From: Aquibium sp. ELW1220
GTDB taxonomy: Bacteria; Pseudomonadota; Alphaproteobacteria; Rhizobiales; Rhizobiaceae
Reading direction: 5' to 3'
NCBI RefSeq assembly: GCF_030398385.1
Contig: NZ_JAOAOQ010000005.1
Span: forward strand, 186,001 to 250,000
Length of the DNA stretch: 64,000 nt
The position numbers and the translations under genes were made by a program. Numbering within the stretch: the stretch's first letter is position 1; the number at the start of each line of letters is the position of its first letter. This document shows, piece after piece, positions 15,705-25,166 of this stretch. A model generated the notes under the pieces. The model searched no databases. It was not told where the DNA came from and worked only from the letters and a program-made list of their open reading frames with translations.

Positions 15705-16865
15705 ATGCAGCCACCCGTTCCCGTCACGGTCCTCACCGGCTTTCTGGGCGCGGGCAAGACAACGCTGCTCAACCGGCTCCTGAAAGATCCGGCGCTGACC
15801 GATACCGCGGTCATCATCAACGAGTTCGGCGATGTTGCGATCGACCATCTCCTCGTCGAGCAATCTTCGGACGGCATCATCCAACTGTCCGACGGCTGCC
15901 TGTGCTGCACCGTGCGCGGCGAACTGATCGACACGCTGGCAGACCTCGCCGACCGCATGCAGACCGGCCGCATCCCACTGCTGAAGCGCGTGGTGGTGGA
16001 AACCACCGGGCTCGCCGACCCCGCGCCGGTGCTGCAGTCGCTGATGGCGCATCCGGCGATCCTGGCGGCCTACCGGCTCGACGGTGTGGTGACGCTGGTC
16101 GACGTCGTCAACGGCTCGGCCACGCTCGACGCGCACGAGGAGGCGGTCAAGCAGGTGGCCATGGCCGACCGCCTGGTGCTGGCCAAGCGCGATCTGGCGA
16201 CGGCTGCCGACCTGCGCGGGATCGAGGCACGCCTGAAGGCGCTGAACCCCGGTGCACCGCTTGTCGATGCCGCGAGTGCGACGCCGTCGGCCCTGCTCGA
16301 CTGCGGCCTCTACGATCCGGCTGCCAAGAGCGTCGATGTCGCCCGCTGGCTGCGAGAAGAAGCACAGCACGATGCGTTGCACCATCATGGGCACGACGAC
16401 GGGCATGGCCACGGCGACCACGGGCATGACGGACACGGGCATCACCACGACCACGGTCATCACGATCACCACCACCACCATGAGAACGACGGACGCATCC
16501 GCACCGTCTCGCTGGTGCTCGACCGGGCGCTGCCGCTCTCGACCGTGGAGAACTTCCTCGACCTCCTGCGCTCCACCCATGGCGAGCAGTTGCTGCGCAT
16601 GAAAGGCATCGTCGAGACGCTGGAAGACCGCGAGCAACCGCTGGTCATCCACGGCGTGCAGAAGGTGCTGCACCCGCCTGTGCGGCTGGCGAAGTGGCCC
16701 GAAGGCGCACGCGGCGTGCGCATCGTCATGATCACCTTCGACATGCCGGCCGATTACGTCGAACGCCTGTTCGCGGCCTTCGCCGGCCAGCCCCGCATCG
16801 ACATGCCGGACAGGGCGGCGCTGGAGGACAACCCGCTGGCGATCGCGGGCGGGTGGAGGCCGTAG
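15705..16865 (+). CDS. COG0523 (CobW/ZinZ-like) GTPase with His-rich metal loop
   Basis: A 386-residue G3E GTPase of the COG0523 family. The P-loop [12 protein letters not shown] is at residues 10-21, the family's metal motif GCLCC follows near residue 65, and the C-terminal CobW_C domain covers about 265-375. Between them residues 226-259 hold 20 histidines in 34 positions, mixed with Gly and Asp, a likely zinc, cobalt or nickel buffer. Family members deliver metals, mostly zinc, to client enzymes; CobW itself is linked to cobalamin synthesis. Here the neighbour is a peptidase gene rather than cob genes, so a zinc role is more likely. No Zur-like operator is seen in the 17-base gap. Confidence 0.9.
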   Translation: MQPPVPVTVLTGFLGAGKTTLLNRLLKDPALTDTAVIINEFGDVAIDHLLVEQSSDGIIQLSDGCLCCTVRGELIDTLADLADRMQTGRIPLLKRVVVETTGLADPAPVLQSLMAHPAILAAYRLDGVVTLVDVVNGSATLDAHEEAVKQVAMADRLVLAKRDLATAADLRGIEARLKALNPGAPLVDAASATPSALLDCGLYDPAAKSVDVARWLREEAQHDALHHHGHDDGHGHGDHGHDGHGHHHDHGHHDHHHHHENDGRIRTVSLVLDRALPLSTVENFLDLLRSTHGEQLLRMKGIVETLEDREQPLVIHGVQKVLHPPVRLAKWPEGARGVRIVMITFDMPADYVERLFAAFAGQPRIDMPDRAALEDNPLAIAGGWRP

Positions 16866-16893
16866 GCGATCAGCAGTCGGGAAGGCGCGGAAT

Positions 16894-17196
16894 CTACCCT
16901 CCCCGCTCGATCAAAAACCTGTACCCACTGCTCACGCTCTCGCTCGCCACCAGCCGGTGGCCGTCGTCGTGGCAGAAGGCGGGGATGTCGATGACGGCGA
17001 GGGGGTCGGTGGTTTCGATCCAGAGGCGGCTGCCGGCGGGCAGGCCGGCGAGGCGGCGGCGGGTCTTGAGCACTGGCAGGGGGCAGTTCAGGCCCCGGAG
17101 GTCGTAGACATCCACCGGTCGAGCGTTAGCGGTGGCGCTCTTTTCGGGCACGTCCTGGTCCCCGGCGGGGTCGCGGGCGTCCGGATCGGCGTTCAC
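16894..17196 (-). CDS. TusA-like sulfurtransferase family protein
   Basis: A 100-residue protein whose last ~73 residues are a TusA/SirA domain: YDLRGLNCPLPVLKTRRRL contains the conserved CPxP motif with C38 as the likely persulfide carrier. The C-terminal strands (IPAFCHDDGHRL) also fit. Such proteins relay sulfur for tRNA thiolation, molybdopterin or other uses. The best start is a GTG at 17196, eight bases beyond the stop of the L,D-transpeptidase gene and without a Shine-Dalgarno sequence, suggesting coupled translation. The first ~28 residues are Asp/Ala-rich and may be disordered or the start may lie at a later GTG. Confidence 0.8.
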   Translation of the reverse strand: MNADPDARDPAGDQDVPEKSATANARPVDVYDLRGLNCPLPVLKTRRRLAGLPAGSRLWIETTDPLAVIDIPAFCHDDGHRLVASESVSSGYRFLIERGG

Positions 17197-17204
17197 GGCG
17201 GCGG

Positions 17205-18494
17205 TCAGCCGCCGAAGAGGTTGCCGATCGAACCGACGCGCTTGCGCACCGAGCCGAACAACCCCCCGCCGGCATTGCTGTCCTCGACGGTGACGGCCGG
17301 AGGCGGTGCGGCGACGGGCGCGGCGGCTGCCTGTTCGGCCTGCAGCTTCGCCTGGGCGGCTGCGATCTTCTCGGCTTCCTTCTCGGCGCGCGCCTGGGCC
17401 GCGGCCGCGGCTTTCTCGTCCTCGATCCGCTTCTTCTCGGCCGCCGCCGCGTCGAGCGCCGCCTGGCGTCTGCCGGCCGGCGAATCGATGCGGCCCATGC
17501 GCTCGGTGGAGGCGACGATCGCACCGTCGCCAAGCATGGCCGGCGGATCGAGCGGCACGCGTTCGCCGCGCGAGCGGCGCTTCGTCCAATCTGCGACGAG
17601 CTTCGCCTCGGCGATGCCGGCGATCGAATCGCGCGGTGCCGGCAGTGGCTTGTCGGAATAGCTGGCGAAGGCGGCGTCGAAGCTGGTCTTCTGCGACTGG
17701 TAGGCGGAGATCAGCGTGTCGGGCTGCGACATCGGCGGGCACATGCCGGTAGGCGAGAATGCGGCGCTGCCTTCCGGCACCTGGTTGAAGACGTAGCGCT
17801 TCTCGCAGACGTCCACCTTGGGCGGCACCTTGGTGATTTCGAAGTGATCGTAGCCTTCCTTCAGCATCGACCAGAAGGCGTAGTTCGGGTCGTTGCGGTA
17901 GCGCGCCATGTTCTCGGGCGTCATGCGGAAGGGGAAGGCCTGAATCTGGAACTCGCGCTGCCCACCGGAAAACGCGTCGCGCGCGAAGGCGTAGATCTCC
18001 TCCACCTGCTCGTCGGTCATGGAATAGCAACCGGACGAGGAGCAGCCGCCATGCACCATCAGGTTCGAGCCGGTGCGGCCATGGGCCCGGTCGTATGCGT
18101 TGGGATAGCCCATGTTGAAGGCGAGGTGATAGCTGGAGCGTGGGTTCAACTGGCCGGGGCCGACGGTGTAGAAGCCTTCCGGCGCCTGCCGGTCACCCTC
18201 GATGAACTTCGGCCCCAGCTGCCCCGACCACTTGCAGATGTCGTAGGAGGCGATGAGGTCGTAGCGACCGTTCGACTTCTGCTTCCAGATCTCGAGCTTG
18301 CCCTCTTCCTTGAAGACACGCGCCATGACAGGCGAGGACTTGGGCATGCCCTTGGCCTTCATCTGCGTCACGATGCGTTCGGGAAGCTGCTTGTTCGCCT
18401 TGGCGCCGACAGCCGATTCGAGCGCGGATTCCGTGCAGCCCGCCAGCGCCACCGCTGCTGCGAGAAGTCCGATCCGGGTGAATTTCGAAATCAT
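17205..18494 (-). CDS. YafK-like L,D-transpeptidase-fold lipoprotein
   Basis: A 429-residue predicted lipoprotein (lipobox LAGC, C20) with a YkuD-fold catalytic domain of the YafK/DpaA group. The active-site motif is HGGCSSSGCYSMTD with H148 and C156. In E. coli YafK cleaves the link between peptidoglycan and Braun lipoprotein rather than forming 3-3 crosslinks. The C-terminal third (about 320-400) is rich in Ala, Glu, Lys and Gln and predicted to be a coiled coil, an extension absent in E. coli. The ATG at 18494 is chosen; a TTG two codons earlier is possible. The TusA-like gene follows directly. Confidence 0.88.
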   Translation of the reverse strand: MISKFTRIGLLAAAVALAGCTESALESAVGAKANKQLPERIVTQMKAKGMPKSSPVMARVFKEEGKLEIWKQKSNGRYDLIASYDICKWSGQLGPKFIEGDRQAPEGFYTVGPGQLNPRSSYHLAFNMGYPNAYDRAHGRTGSNLMVHGGCSSSGCYSMTDEQVEEIYAFARDAFSGGQREFQIQAFPFRMTPENMARYRNDPNYAFWSMLKEGYDHFEITKVPPKVDVCEKRYVFNQVPEGSAAFSPTGMCPPMSQPDTLISAYQSQKTSFDAAFASYSDKPLPAPRDSIAGIAEAKLVADWTKRRSRGERVPLDPPAMLGDGAIVASTERMGRIDSPAGRRQAALDAAAAEKKRIEDEKAAAAAQARAEKEAEKIAAAQAKLQAEQAAAAPVAAPPPAVTVEDSNAGGGLFGSVRKRVGSIGNLFGG

Positions 18495-18684
18495 CGTCAA
18501 GCTTCAAGATCCTGGCCGAAGCGCGTAGCCGAGGGGGCATCGCGCGATCACACCGGTAAACCTCTACGGGCGTTAACCTTGCGAATCCCTTACCGCAAGG
18601 CGCGCAACGGGTTCCTCTCGGGAAGTTCAATGCGGGCAAGCCATGGCGACAGTGTGGCGGAAGGTGGAAACGGCAGGCGCCGGA

Positions 18685-19635
18685 CTACAGCCCCCGGCCA
18701 ATGGCCAGGAACTTCTCGCGCCGGTGCTCGCGGCAATCCACGTTCTGCGCCGCCAGTTCGGCAAAAGCGGCTGCGATCTGGTCGCCGGCCGCGTCGATGG
18801 CGGCTTCGGCGCCGCGATGCGCCCCGCCCAGCGGCTCGGGGATGATGCCGTCGATGACCTTCATTTCGAGCAGGTCCTTCGCCGTGATCTTCATCGAGGT
18901 GGCTGCATCGCGGGCGCGGGTGGGATCGCGCCACAGGATGGAGGCAGCGCCCTCGGGAGAGATCACCGAATAGATCGCGTGCTCCAGCATGTAGACCTTG
19001 TTGGCGGTGGCGATGGCAATGGCGCCGCCCGAGCCGCCTTCTCCGATGATGACCGAGACGGCCGGTACCTTCAATCCGAGCGAGACGGAGGTCGAGCGCG
19101 CGATGGCCTCGGCCTGGCCGCGCTCTTCCGCGCCGATGCCGGGATAGGCGCCGGCCGTGTCGACCAGCGTCACCAGCCGCACGCCGAATCGGTCCGCGAG
19201 TTCCATGATCCGCACCGCCTTGCGGTAGCCTTCGGGTCGGGCCATGCCGAAATTGTGCTTCAGGCGGCTCTTGGTGTCTGCGCCCTTCTCCTGGCCGAGG
19301 ATCGCCACCGGCTCGCCGCGGAAGCGCGCGAAGCCGCCGATGATGGCGTTGTCCTCGCCGTAGAGCCGGTCGCCGGCGAGCGGCGTGAAGTCGGTGAAAA
19401 GACGACCGACATAGTCGAGGCAGTGCGGCCGGTCGGGATGGCGCGCGACCTGTGCCTTCTGCCAGGGCTGGAGCTGGCGGTAGATGTCGCGCAGCGCATC
19501 GCTGGAGCGCTTCTCCAGCCGCGCGATCTCTTCGGCTACGTCGACGGCCTCGCCGCCTTCCGAGAGCGTCTTCAGCTCCAGGATCTTGCCTTCAAGGTCC
19601 GCGACGGGCTTTTCGAATTCGAGATAATTGTACAT
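18685..19635 (-). CDS. accA: Acetyl-CoA carboxylase carboxyltransferase subunit alpha
   Basis: A 316-residue protein, the standard AccA length, starting MYNYLEFEKPVADLEGKI. With AccD it transfers the carboxyl group from biotin carrier protein to acetyl-CoA, the first step of fatty-acid synthesis. The crotonase-fold core is clear, including VTLVDTAGAYPGIGAEERGQ and IGEGGSGGAIAIATA, which line the CoA and carboxyl sites. The frame is open 39 codons further upstream, but those residues are unlike the family. It lies 106 bases downstream of xerD on the same strand. Confidence 0.96.
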   Translation of the reverse strand: MYNYLEFEKPVADLEGKILELKTLSEGGEAVDVAEEIARLEKRSSDALRDIYRQLQPWQKAQVARHPDRPHCLDYVGRLFTDFTPLAGDRLYGEDNAIIGGFARFRGEPVAILGQEKGADTKSRLKHNFGMARPEGYRKAVRIMELADRFGVRLVTLVDTAGAYPGIGAEERGQAEAIARSTSVSLGLKVPAVSVIIGEGGSGGAIAIATANKVYMLEHAIYSVISPEGAASILWRDPTRARDAATSMKITAKDLLEMKVIDGIIPEPLGGAHRGAEAAIDAAGDQIAAAFAELAAQNVDCREHRREKFLAIGRGL

Positions 19636-19741
19636 TCGCTGCTGTGCCGGGGGACGCGCGAAAGGCGTCGTTTCGGGTGCGGAATTGCTCTGTGAACGCC
19701 CTTCGGCGCTGAAAAGTTGCTCTCCCATATCGATCCCGCGC

Positions 19742-20662
19742 CTAGTCGGCAAGCGGATGATGTTCGTTGACCAGCTTCATCAGCCGCTCCTCCAGCACAT
19801 GTGTGTAGATCTGGGTGGTCGAGATGTCGGAATGGCCGAGCAGCAGTTGCACGGCGCGCAGATCGGCGCCGTTCTGCAGCAGGTGGCTGGCGAAGGCGTG
19901 CCGGATCACGTGCGGCGAGACAGCCGAGGACGGCAGGCCGGCACGGGCTGCCAGCGCTTTCAGGTCGCGCGCGAACACCTGTCGGGGCAGGTAGCCGGTG
20001 TCCGAACGGGCGGGAAAGAGATACAGGCTGTCCGCGTTCGCGGCGTCCTCCGCCCGCGCCGCCAGCCAGACCGTCATCACGTTTCGTGCCTTTCCCGAGA
20101 GCGGCACCATGCGCTCCTTGTTGCCCTTGCCGCGCACCACGAAGAAGCGCTCGTCGCGCAGCGCCACCGAGAGCGGCAGGCCGACCAGCTCCGAGACGCG
20201 CAGGCCGGTCGCGTAGAGCACCTCCACCAGCGCGTGGAGCCTGACCGCCGCCTCGCGCGAAAGGCCGGGCGGCGGCGTTGCCGCTTCGTCCGCTGCACGG
20301 TCGAGAAGCCGCCCGGTTTCGGCCTCCGACAGCACGCCAGGCAGGGTTCGCGGCTTCTTCGGGCTTTCGGCCGTGCCCGTCGGATCGTCACCGCGCATGC
20401 CCTCGGCGTAGAGAAAGCGGAAGAACTGCCGCAGAGCGGAGAGCTTGCGCGCCTGCGTCGACGCGGCGAAGCCCTCCGCTGCGACGCGGTCCATCAGCCA
20501 GGCGATGTCGGCGCCCGTGGCGTCGGCAAGACCAGCCTTGCCGGCCATGGAACGGTGCGCGTCCTCGAGGTCGCGGCGATAGGCGTCGAGCGTGTTCTGG
20601 CTGGCGCCCCGCTCCGCGCTCATCATTTCCAGGAAGGTCTCGATCGCGGAAGCGGTGTTCAT
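19742..20662 (-). CDS. xerD: Tyrosine recombinase XerD
   Basis: A 306-residue site-specific recombinase. The N-terminal SAM-like core-binding domain covers about 1-90. The catalytic domain holds the full set: Arg in [11 protein letters not shown]-x-x-R in [12 protein letters not shown], His in [11 protein letters not shown] and the nucleophile Tyr in TQIYTHV. Length and context (housekeeping genes, near aroK and accA) indicate the chromosome-dimer resolvase XerD rather than a mobile-element integrase. It acts with XerC at dif sites and FtsK. The small membrane protein gene lies 12 bases upstream on the same strand. Confidence 0.93.
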   Translation of the reverse strand: MNTASAIETFLEMMSAERGASQNTLDAYRRDLEDAHRSMAGKAGLADATGADIAWLMDRVAAEGFAASTQARKLSALRQFFRFLYAEGMRGDDPTGTAESPKKPRTLPGVLSEAETGRLLDRAADEAATPPPGLSREAAVRLHALVEVLYATGLRVSELVGLPLSVALRDERFFVVRGKGNKERMVPLSGKARNVMTVWLAARAEDAANADSLYLFPARSDTGYLPRQVFARDLKALAARAGLPSSAVSPHVIRHAFASHLLQNGADLRAVQLLLGHSDISTTQIYTHVLEERLMKLVNEHHPLAD

Positions 20663-20674
20663 GCCGTTTCCGTA

Positions 20675-20824
20675 TCAGTCGCGCGGATTGAGTTTTTCGG
20701 CCGGAATCCGCACCGTCATCTCGCCCGTCCTCGGTTCCACGAAGGTGACGAGCGCGAACATCGCGCCGTAGACGATGCCGACGAGGATGGCGATCGTCGT
20801 CAGGAAACGGAAAAGCGTGGGCAT
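20675..20824 (-). CDS. Small conserved membrane protein upstream of xerD
   Basis: A 49-residue protein starting MPTLFRFLTTIAILVGIVYG with one transmembrane helix (about 5-28) and a short polar tail (EPRTGEMTVRIPAEKLNPRD). This short protein between xerD and divergent aroK is a familiar feature of Rhizobiales genomes and is sometimes mislabelled as a histidine kinase. Its function is unknown. Start choice is based on the hydrophobic segment following directly after the ATG; the open frame upstream overlaps the aroK promoter and looks non-coding. Confidence 0.7.
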   Translation of the reverse strand: MPTLFRFLTTIAILVGIVYGAMFALVTFVEPRTGEMTVRIPAEKLNPRD

Positions 20825-21008
20825 TGGTACTGCTGATCCCTCGGGTCGTCCGCCGGGCCTCCTTATGCGTCGCGGGAGTGGTGAGTTCAACCCCGGCACC
20901 GTCCGCCCGGCTTGCCGCCGTGACCTACTGCCGTTGCCTCGCATCGTGGCGATTGCTTGACGCGCCGCGCCTTTTCATGCGCATACGGCTCGCCGAGGGA
21001 AGATATCG

Positions 21009-21617
21009 ATGAACGCCGTTACCCAAGTCGACGAGAGGACGCTGCGCGACAAACTCGCCGGGCGCGCCATCGTCTTCATCGGGTTGATGGGGGCCGGGAA
21101 GACGGCGATCGGCCGCCGCGTCGCGCAGATGCTCGAACTGCCATTCGTGGACAGCGACCATGAGATCGAATCGGTCTCGCGCATGACGATCCCCGACCTC
21201 TTCGAGCGTTACGGCGAACCGGAATTCCGAGCCCTGGAGCGCAGGGTCATCACTCGGCTGCTGGAGGAGGGCGAGCGGGTCATTTCCACCGGCGGCGGCG
21301 CCTTCATGAGCGAGGACACCCGCAGGGCCGTCGCGGCGCATGGGGTCTCGATCTGGCTCAAGGCTGACATCGACGTGCTCATGCAACGTGTCGTCAAGAA
21401 CAAGAGCCGTCCGCTGCTGAAGAACGACGATCCCCGAGGCGTGATGCAGCGCCTGATGCGCGAGCGCTATCCGGTCTACGCGCTGGCCGACGTGACCGTC
21501 GTGACACGCGACGAAACCAAGGACATCATCGCGTCGGAGGCGATCCAGGCCCTGGACCGCTGGCTCGACGCGCAGCGAGCGGGAAAGAGCTTCGACGATG
21601 GACGTGCCAGCAACTGA
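21009..21617 (+). CDS. aroK: Shikimate kinase
   Basis: A 202-residue kinase with P-loop GLMGAGKT (residues 25-32), the shikimate-binding DSDHEIE motif and the STGGGAF loop. It phosphorylates shikimate at the 3-hydroxyl with ATP, the fifth step of the common aromatic pathway. The ~20-residue N-terminal extension ahead of the P-loop strand is usual in rhizobia. It overlaps aroB by 20 bases, so the pair is translated together, with the CorC-type gene next in line. Confidence 0.95.
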   Translation: MNAVTQVDERTLRDKLAGRAIVFIGLMGAGKTAIGRRVAQMLELPFVDSDHEIESVSRMTIPDLFERYGEPEFRALERRVITRLLEEGERVISTGGGAFMSEDTRRAVAAHGVSIWLKADIDVLMQRVVKNKSRPLLKNDDPRGVMQRLMRERYPVYALADVTVVTRDETKDIIASEAIQALDRWLDAQRAGKSFDDGRASN

Positions 21618-22728
21618 CGAACCGGTGCGCGTGGAGGTCGGGCTCGGCGACCGCGCCTACGACATCCTGATCGGCAGTGGCCTGCTTGCTCGCGCGGGCG
21701 CGCAGATTGCCGCCAGGATGCCGGGCGTGCGCGCTGCGATCGTGACGGATGAGAACGTGGCGGCGATCCATCTGCCGGCATTCGCCGCCAGCCTGGAGGC
21801 GGCGGGAATCGCCGCGACGGCGATCATTCTGCTGGCCGGCGAGCGCACCAAGAGCTTCGAGCACCTCGAGCGTGTCGTCGATGCCGTGCTCGGCGCCCGC
21901 CTGGAGCGACGGGACGTGGTGGTGGCGCTCGGAGGAGGCGTGATCGGCGATCTGACCGGCTTCGCAGCGGGAATCGTACGGCGCGGCATGCGCTTCGTGC
22001 AGGTGCCGACCTCGCTGCTTGCGCAGGTCGATTCCTCCGTGGGCGGCAAGACGGGCATCAATACGGGCCACGGCAAGAACCTCGTCGGCCTCTTCCACCA
22101 GCCGGGACTCGTTCTCGCCGACACCGATGTCCTCGACACGCTGCCGCTGCGGGAGTTTCGCGCCGGATATGCCGAGGTGGCGAAGTACGGGCTCATCGAC
22201 CGGCCGGACTTCTTCGCCTGGCTGGAGGCAAACTGGCGCGACGTCTTCGCCGGCGGCAAGGCGCGCACGCGGGCAATCGCCGAATCCTGCCGATCCAAGG
22301 CCGAGATCGTTGCCCGCGACGAGTTCGAGACCGGCGACCGTGCCCTGCTCAACCTCGGCCATACCTTCGGCCACGCGCTCGAATCGGCGGTCGCCTACGA
22401 TGGTGCACGCCTCGTCCATGGCGAGGCCGTAGCGATCGGAATGGTGCTGGCGCACCGCTTTTCCGCGAGGCTGAACCAGTGCAGTCCCGACGATGCACTT
22501 CGCGTCGAAGCGCACCTGAAGGCGGTCGGCCTGCCGACCCGGATGGCCGACATTCCGGGCACCCTCCCTGACTCCGGGCGACTTCTTGCCTATATTGCGC
22601 AGGACAAGAAGGTGTCGCGCGGCGCGCTGACCTTCATTCTCACGCACGGCGTCGGCAAATCCTACATCGCGAAGGATGTACCGGCGTCCGAAGTCCTGTC
22701 CTTCCTCGAGGAGAACCATCCCGGATGA
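21598..22728 (+). CDS. aroB: 3-Dehydroquinate synthase
   Basis: A 376-residue NAD- and metal-dependent enzyme that converts DAHP into 3-dehydroquinate, step two of the shikimate pathway. The NAD-binding [11 protein letters not shown] and the metal-site segment [11 protein letters not shown] with HGEAVAIGM are intact, and [11 protein letters not shown] lines the active site. The ATG lies inside the end of aroK, and its own stop overlaps the next gene by four bases, so aroK-aroB-corC form one operon, a common arrangement in alphaproteobacteria. Confidence 0.95.
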   Translation: MDVPATDEPVRVEVGLGDRAYDILIGSGLLARAGAQIAARMPGVRAAIVTDENVAAIHLPAFAASLEAAGIAATAIILLAGERTKSFEHLERVVDAVLGARLERRDVVVALGGGVIGDLTGFAAGIVRRGMRFVQVPTSLLAQVDSSVGGKTGINTGHGKNLVGLFHQPGLVLADTDVLDTLPLREFRAGYAEVAKYGLIDRPDFFAWLEANWRDVFAGGKARTRAIAESCRSKAEIVARDEFETGDRALLNLGHTFGHALESAVAYDGARLVHGEAVAIGMVLAHRFSARLNQCSPDDALRVEAHLKAVGLPTRMADIPGTLPDSGRLLAYIAQDKKVSRGALTFILTHGVGKSYIAKDVPASEVLSFLEENHPG

Positions 22729-23996
22729 CGACCGAATTGTGGGTGATCGCTGGGATCATCCTGATCCTCATCTGTTTCTCTTTCCTCTTCTCCGGGACCG
22801 AGACCGGCATGACCGCGGCCTCCCGGGCGCGCCTCCATTCCATTGCCGCCAGCGGAGACAAGCGCGCTTCGGTGGTGGAGCGCCTGATCGAGCGCAAGGA
22901 CCGCCTCGTCGGCGCGCTGCTGATCGGCAACAACCTCGTCAACATCCTCGCCTCGTCGCTCGCGACCAGCGTGCTGCTGTCCATCTTCGGCGACAGGGGC
23001 GTCGTCTATGCCACGATCGGCATGACGGTCCTGCTCGTCATCTTCTCCGAGATCCTGCCAAAATCGCTCGCCCTCTTCCGCCCCGAACAGTTCGCCCTCT
23101 TCGTCGCGCCCTTTGCCCGGGTCGTCGTCTTCGTGTTCGGTCCGATCTCCAGCGCCGCCAACTACGTCGTGCGCGGCATCCTGCACCTGTTCGGCGTCAA
23201 TCTGTCGAGCGACGCGAACATGGTCTCGGCGCATGAGGAGATTCGCGGCGCCGTCGAGGTCCTGCACCGCGAAGGCTCTTTCGTGAAGCAGGACCGTGAC
23301 CGCGTCGGCGGTCTGCTCGACCTTGCCGAACTCGAAGTTTCCGACATCATGATCCACCGGACGGCGATGAAGCTCGTCAACGCGGGTGACGCGCCGGACG
23401 TCGTGGTGCGCGAGATTCTGCAGAGCCCCTATACGCGCATGCCGCTGTATCGCGACGAAACCGACAACATCGTCGGCGTCGTTCACGCCAAGGATCTGCT
23501 GCGGGCGCTGCACGAGGTGGGCAATGATCCGGCCCAGGTCGACATCATGAAGGTGGCGACGAAGCCGTGGTTCGTGCCGGACACCACGACCCTGCGCGAC
23601 CAGCTGAACGCCTTCCTGCGGCGTAAGGCGCATTTCGCCATCGTGGTGGACGAGTATGGCGAAGTCGAAGGCCTCGTCACGCTCGAGGACATCATCGAGG
23701 AGATCGTCGGCGAGATCGCCGACGAGCACGACGTCGACATCCAGGGCGTCAAGCAGGAGGCAGACGGTTCGATCGTGGTCGATGGCGGGGTGCCGATCCG
23801 CGATCTGAACCGCGCGCTGGACTGGACGCTTCCCGACGACGAGGCGACCACGATCGCTGGCCTCGTCATCCACGAGGCGCAGATGATCCCCGAGGAAAAG
23901 CAGGCCTTCACCTTCCACGGCAAACGCTTCATCGTCATGAAGCGCAACAAGAACCGCATCGTGAAGCTGAGGATCAAGCCGCTGGACGTCGGCTAG
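22725..23996 (+). CDS. CNNM/CorC-family membrane protein with CBS domains
   Basis: A 423-residue protein with an N-terminal DUF21 membrane domain (four hydrophobic segments, about 1-190, including [17 protein letters not shown] and LPKSLAL), a pair of CBS domains (about 205-325, with [21 protein letters not shown]) and a C-terminal CorC_HlyC domain. Family members influence magnesium or cobalt efflux, probably binding ATP-Mg in the CBS pair. The gene overlaps aroB by four bases. It is convergent with bolA, and a hairpin lies between them. Confidence 0.88.
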   Translation: MTTELWVIAGIILILICFSFLFSGTETGMTAASRARLHSIAASGDKRASVVERLIERKDRLVGALLIGNNLVNILASSLATSVLLSIFGDRGVVYATIGMTVLLVIFSEILPKSLALFRPEQFALFVAPFARVVVFVFGPISSAANYVVRGILHLFGVNLSSDANMVSAHEEIRGAVEVLHREGSFVKQDRDRVGGLLDLAELEVSDIMIHRTAMKLVNAGDAPDVVVREILQSPYTRMPLYRDETDNIVGVVHAKDLLRALHEVGNDPAQVDIMKVATKPWFVPDTTTLRDQLNAFLRRKAHFAIVVDEYGEVEGLVTLEDIIEEIVGEIADEHDVDIQGVKQEADGSIVVDGGVPIRDLNRALDWTLPDDEATTIAGLVIHEAQMIPEEKQAFTFHGKRFIVMKRNKNRIVKLRIKPLDVG

Positions 23997-23999
23997 CGC

Positions 24000-24025
24000 C
24001 TTGCCCGGCCGTCGGGTCGGGCAAG
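24000..24025. terminator. Hairpin between convergent corC-type and bolA genes
   Basis: CTTGCCCG and CGGGCAAG form an eight-base-pair stem around a ten-base loop just after the corC-type stop codon. There is no long T-run on either side, so it may act as a weak bidirectional terminator. Confidence 0.4.
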
Positions 24026-24039
24026 CGGGCAAACGCTCT

Positions 24040-24342
24040 TCACCAGCGCGTCTTTTCCCCGGGCGCCGCGGGCTCCAGCGCAAGCGCGTGGACGCTGCCG
24101 GCGAGTTCCTCGGCGAGCAGCTCGTTGATGGCGCGGTGCCGGTCGACCCGGTTCAGGCCGGCGAAGGCCGGCGCGACGATGCGGACTCGGAAATGGGTCT
24201 CGCCCTGACCGTCGAAGGCGCCGTGGTGTTCGGAGCCGGAATGATGATGGCCGGCATGGAGGTGGCTCTCGTTGACGACCTCGAGCCGTTCCGGTGCGAA
24301 ACACTGCTTCAGCTTGACTTCGATACGGGACTGGATGGACAT
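24040..24342 (-). CDS. bolA: BolA family protein
   Basis: A 100-residue BolA protein with a KH-like fold. SIQSRIEVKLKQCFAPERLEVVNESHLHAGH contains the family's conserved ES-H-x-GH, and VDRHRAINELLAEEL ends with the usual helix. With monothiol glutaredoxins BolA binds iron-sulfur clusters and takes part in iron homeostasis. The ATG at 24342 gives the standard start. A His-rich insertion (HAGHHHSGSEHHG) may supply extra cluster or metal ligands. It is divergent from the J-domain gene, an arrangement conserved with cobS in related genomes. Confidence 0.92.
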   Translation of the reverse strand: MSIQSRIEVKLKQCFAPERLEVVNESHLHAGHHHSGSEHHGAFDGQGETHFRVRIVAPAFAGLNRVDRHRAINELLAEELAGSVHALALEPAAPGEKTRW

Positions 24343-24466
24343 GCGCGCAATCTCCCACCAAATGCGCCGCTCCGACGCAAAGGTCATGCAAATCAGGGGT
24401 TAGGGACATCCTTCCCCAAATGTCAATTCTTGTATCGCGGTGCGAAGCACCCATAATCGCTGGACG

Positions 24467-25081
24467 ATGAACGCCAACTCAAAGATCTTCGACCGGATTC
24501 GCGTCCGTCCCGATCGGGACGCCGAGGCGAAGTCGCGCGCGCCGCGCTGCCAGTGGGATGGCTGCGCGGAGCCGGGGCTCCACCGTGCGCCGGTTGGCCG
24601 CATGAAGGAGGGCGAGTATTTCCGCTTTTGCATCGACCATGTGCGCGCCTACAACAAGGGCTACAACTATTTCTCCGGCCTCGGCGATACGGACATTGCC
24701 CGCTTCCAGAAGGAAGCGCTGACCGGCCACCGCCCCACCTGGGTGATGGGCATCAATGGCTCCGCCAAGTCGAGCCCGGACTTCGCAGCGAAGCGCTCGG
24801 GCCGGGCCGGCTACTACAGCCGCGTCCGCGATCCGTTCAACCTGTTTGGCGAGGACAAGCCGCGGCCGCAGCCGCAACGCAAGGCGCGCCCGCTGGAGGC
24901 CAAGGCGCTGGAAACGCTGGGCCTGGACGAGAAAGCGACTGGCGCGGACATAAAGGCGCGCTATAAAGAACTGGTAAAGCGCCACCATCCCGATGCGAAT
25001 GGCGGCGACCGGGGTTCGGAAGACCGGTTCCGCGACGTGCTCCAGGCCTACCGTGTGCTCAAACAATCGGGTTTTTGTTGA
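24467..25081 (+). CDS. DnaJ-domain protein
   Basis: A 204-residue protein with a J-domain confined to the C-terminal ~65 residues, with the key HPD tripeptide in KRHHPDANGG and helix I beginning ALETLGLDEKATGADIKARY. The N-terminal ~120 residues are unique and contain CQWDGCAEPGLHRAP, a Cys-rich segment that could bind a metal, and C/H residues in FCIDHVRAYNKGYNYF. The protein should act as a co-chaperone of DnaK for particular clients. It lies between divergent bolA and the cobaltochelatase gene cobS. The ATG at 24467 was preferred over one nine codons upstream. Confidence 0.88.
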   Translation: MNANSKIFDRIRVRPDRDAEAKSRAPRCQWDGCAEPGLHRAPVGRMKEGEYFRFCIDHVRAYNKGYNYFSGLGDTDIARFQKEALTGHRPTWVMGINGSAKSSPDFAAKRSGRAGYYSRVRDPFNLFGEDKPRPQPQRKARPLEAKALETLGLDEKATGADIKARYKELVKRHHPDANGGDRGSEDRFRDVLQAYRVLKQSGFC

Positions 25082-25166
25082 GCGCCGCGTCTGCTAAGGA
25101 CTGCCCCCGAAAAGCTGTGACTGGACGAATGGCGGCGCCCCCGACTGGCCCGGCGCTGGAGGCATG

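Noticed and set aside
16380-16490. A short tandem-repeat-like stretch of CAC/CAT/GGC triplets
   Set aside because: It lies in frame within the COG0523 GTPase and encodes its histidine-rich loop; not a CRISPR or mobile repeat.
19742-20662. A mobile-element integrase
   Set aside because: The tyrosine recombinase matches XerD in length and housekeeping context, with no attachment repeats or cargo genes beside it.
25082-25166. A cobalamin riboswitch ahead of cobS
   Set aside because: The gap is only about 85 bases and lacks the B12-box; such aptamers need roughly 200 bases.
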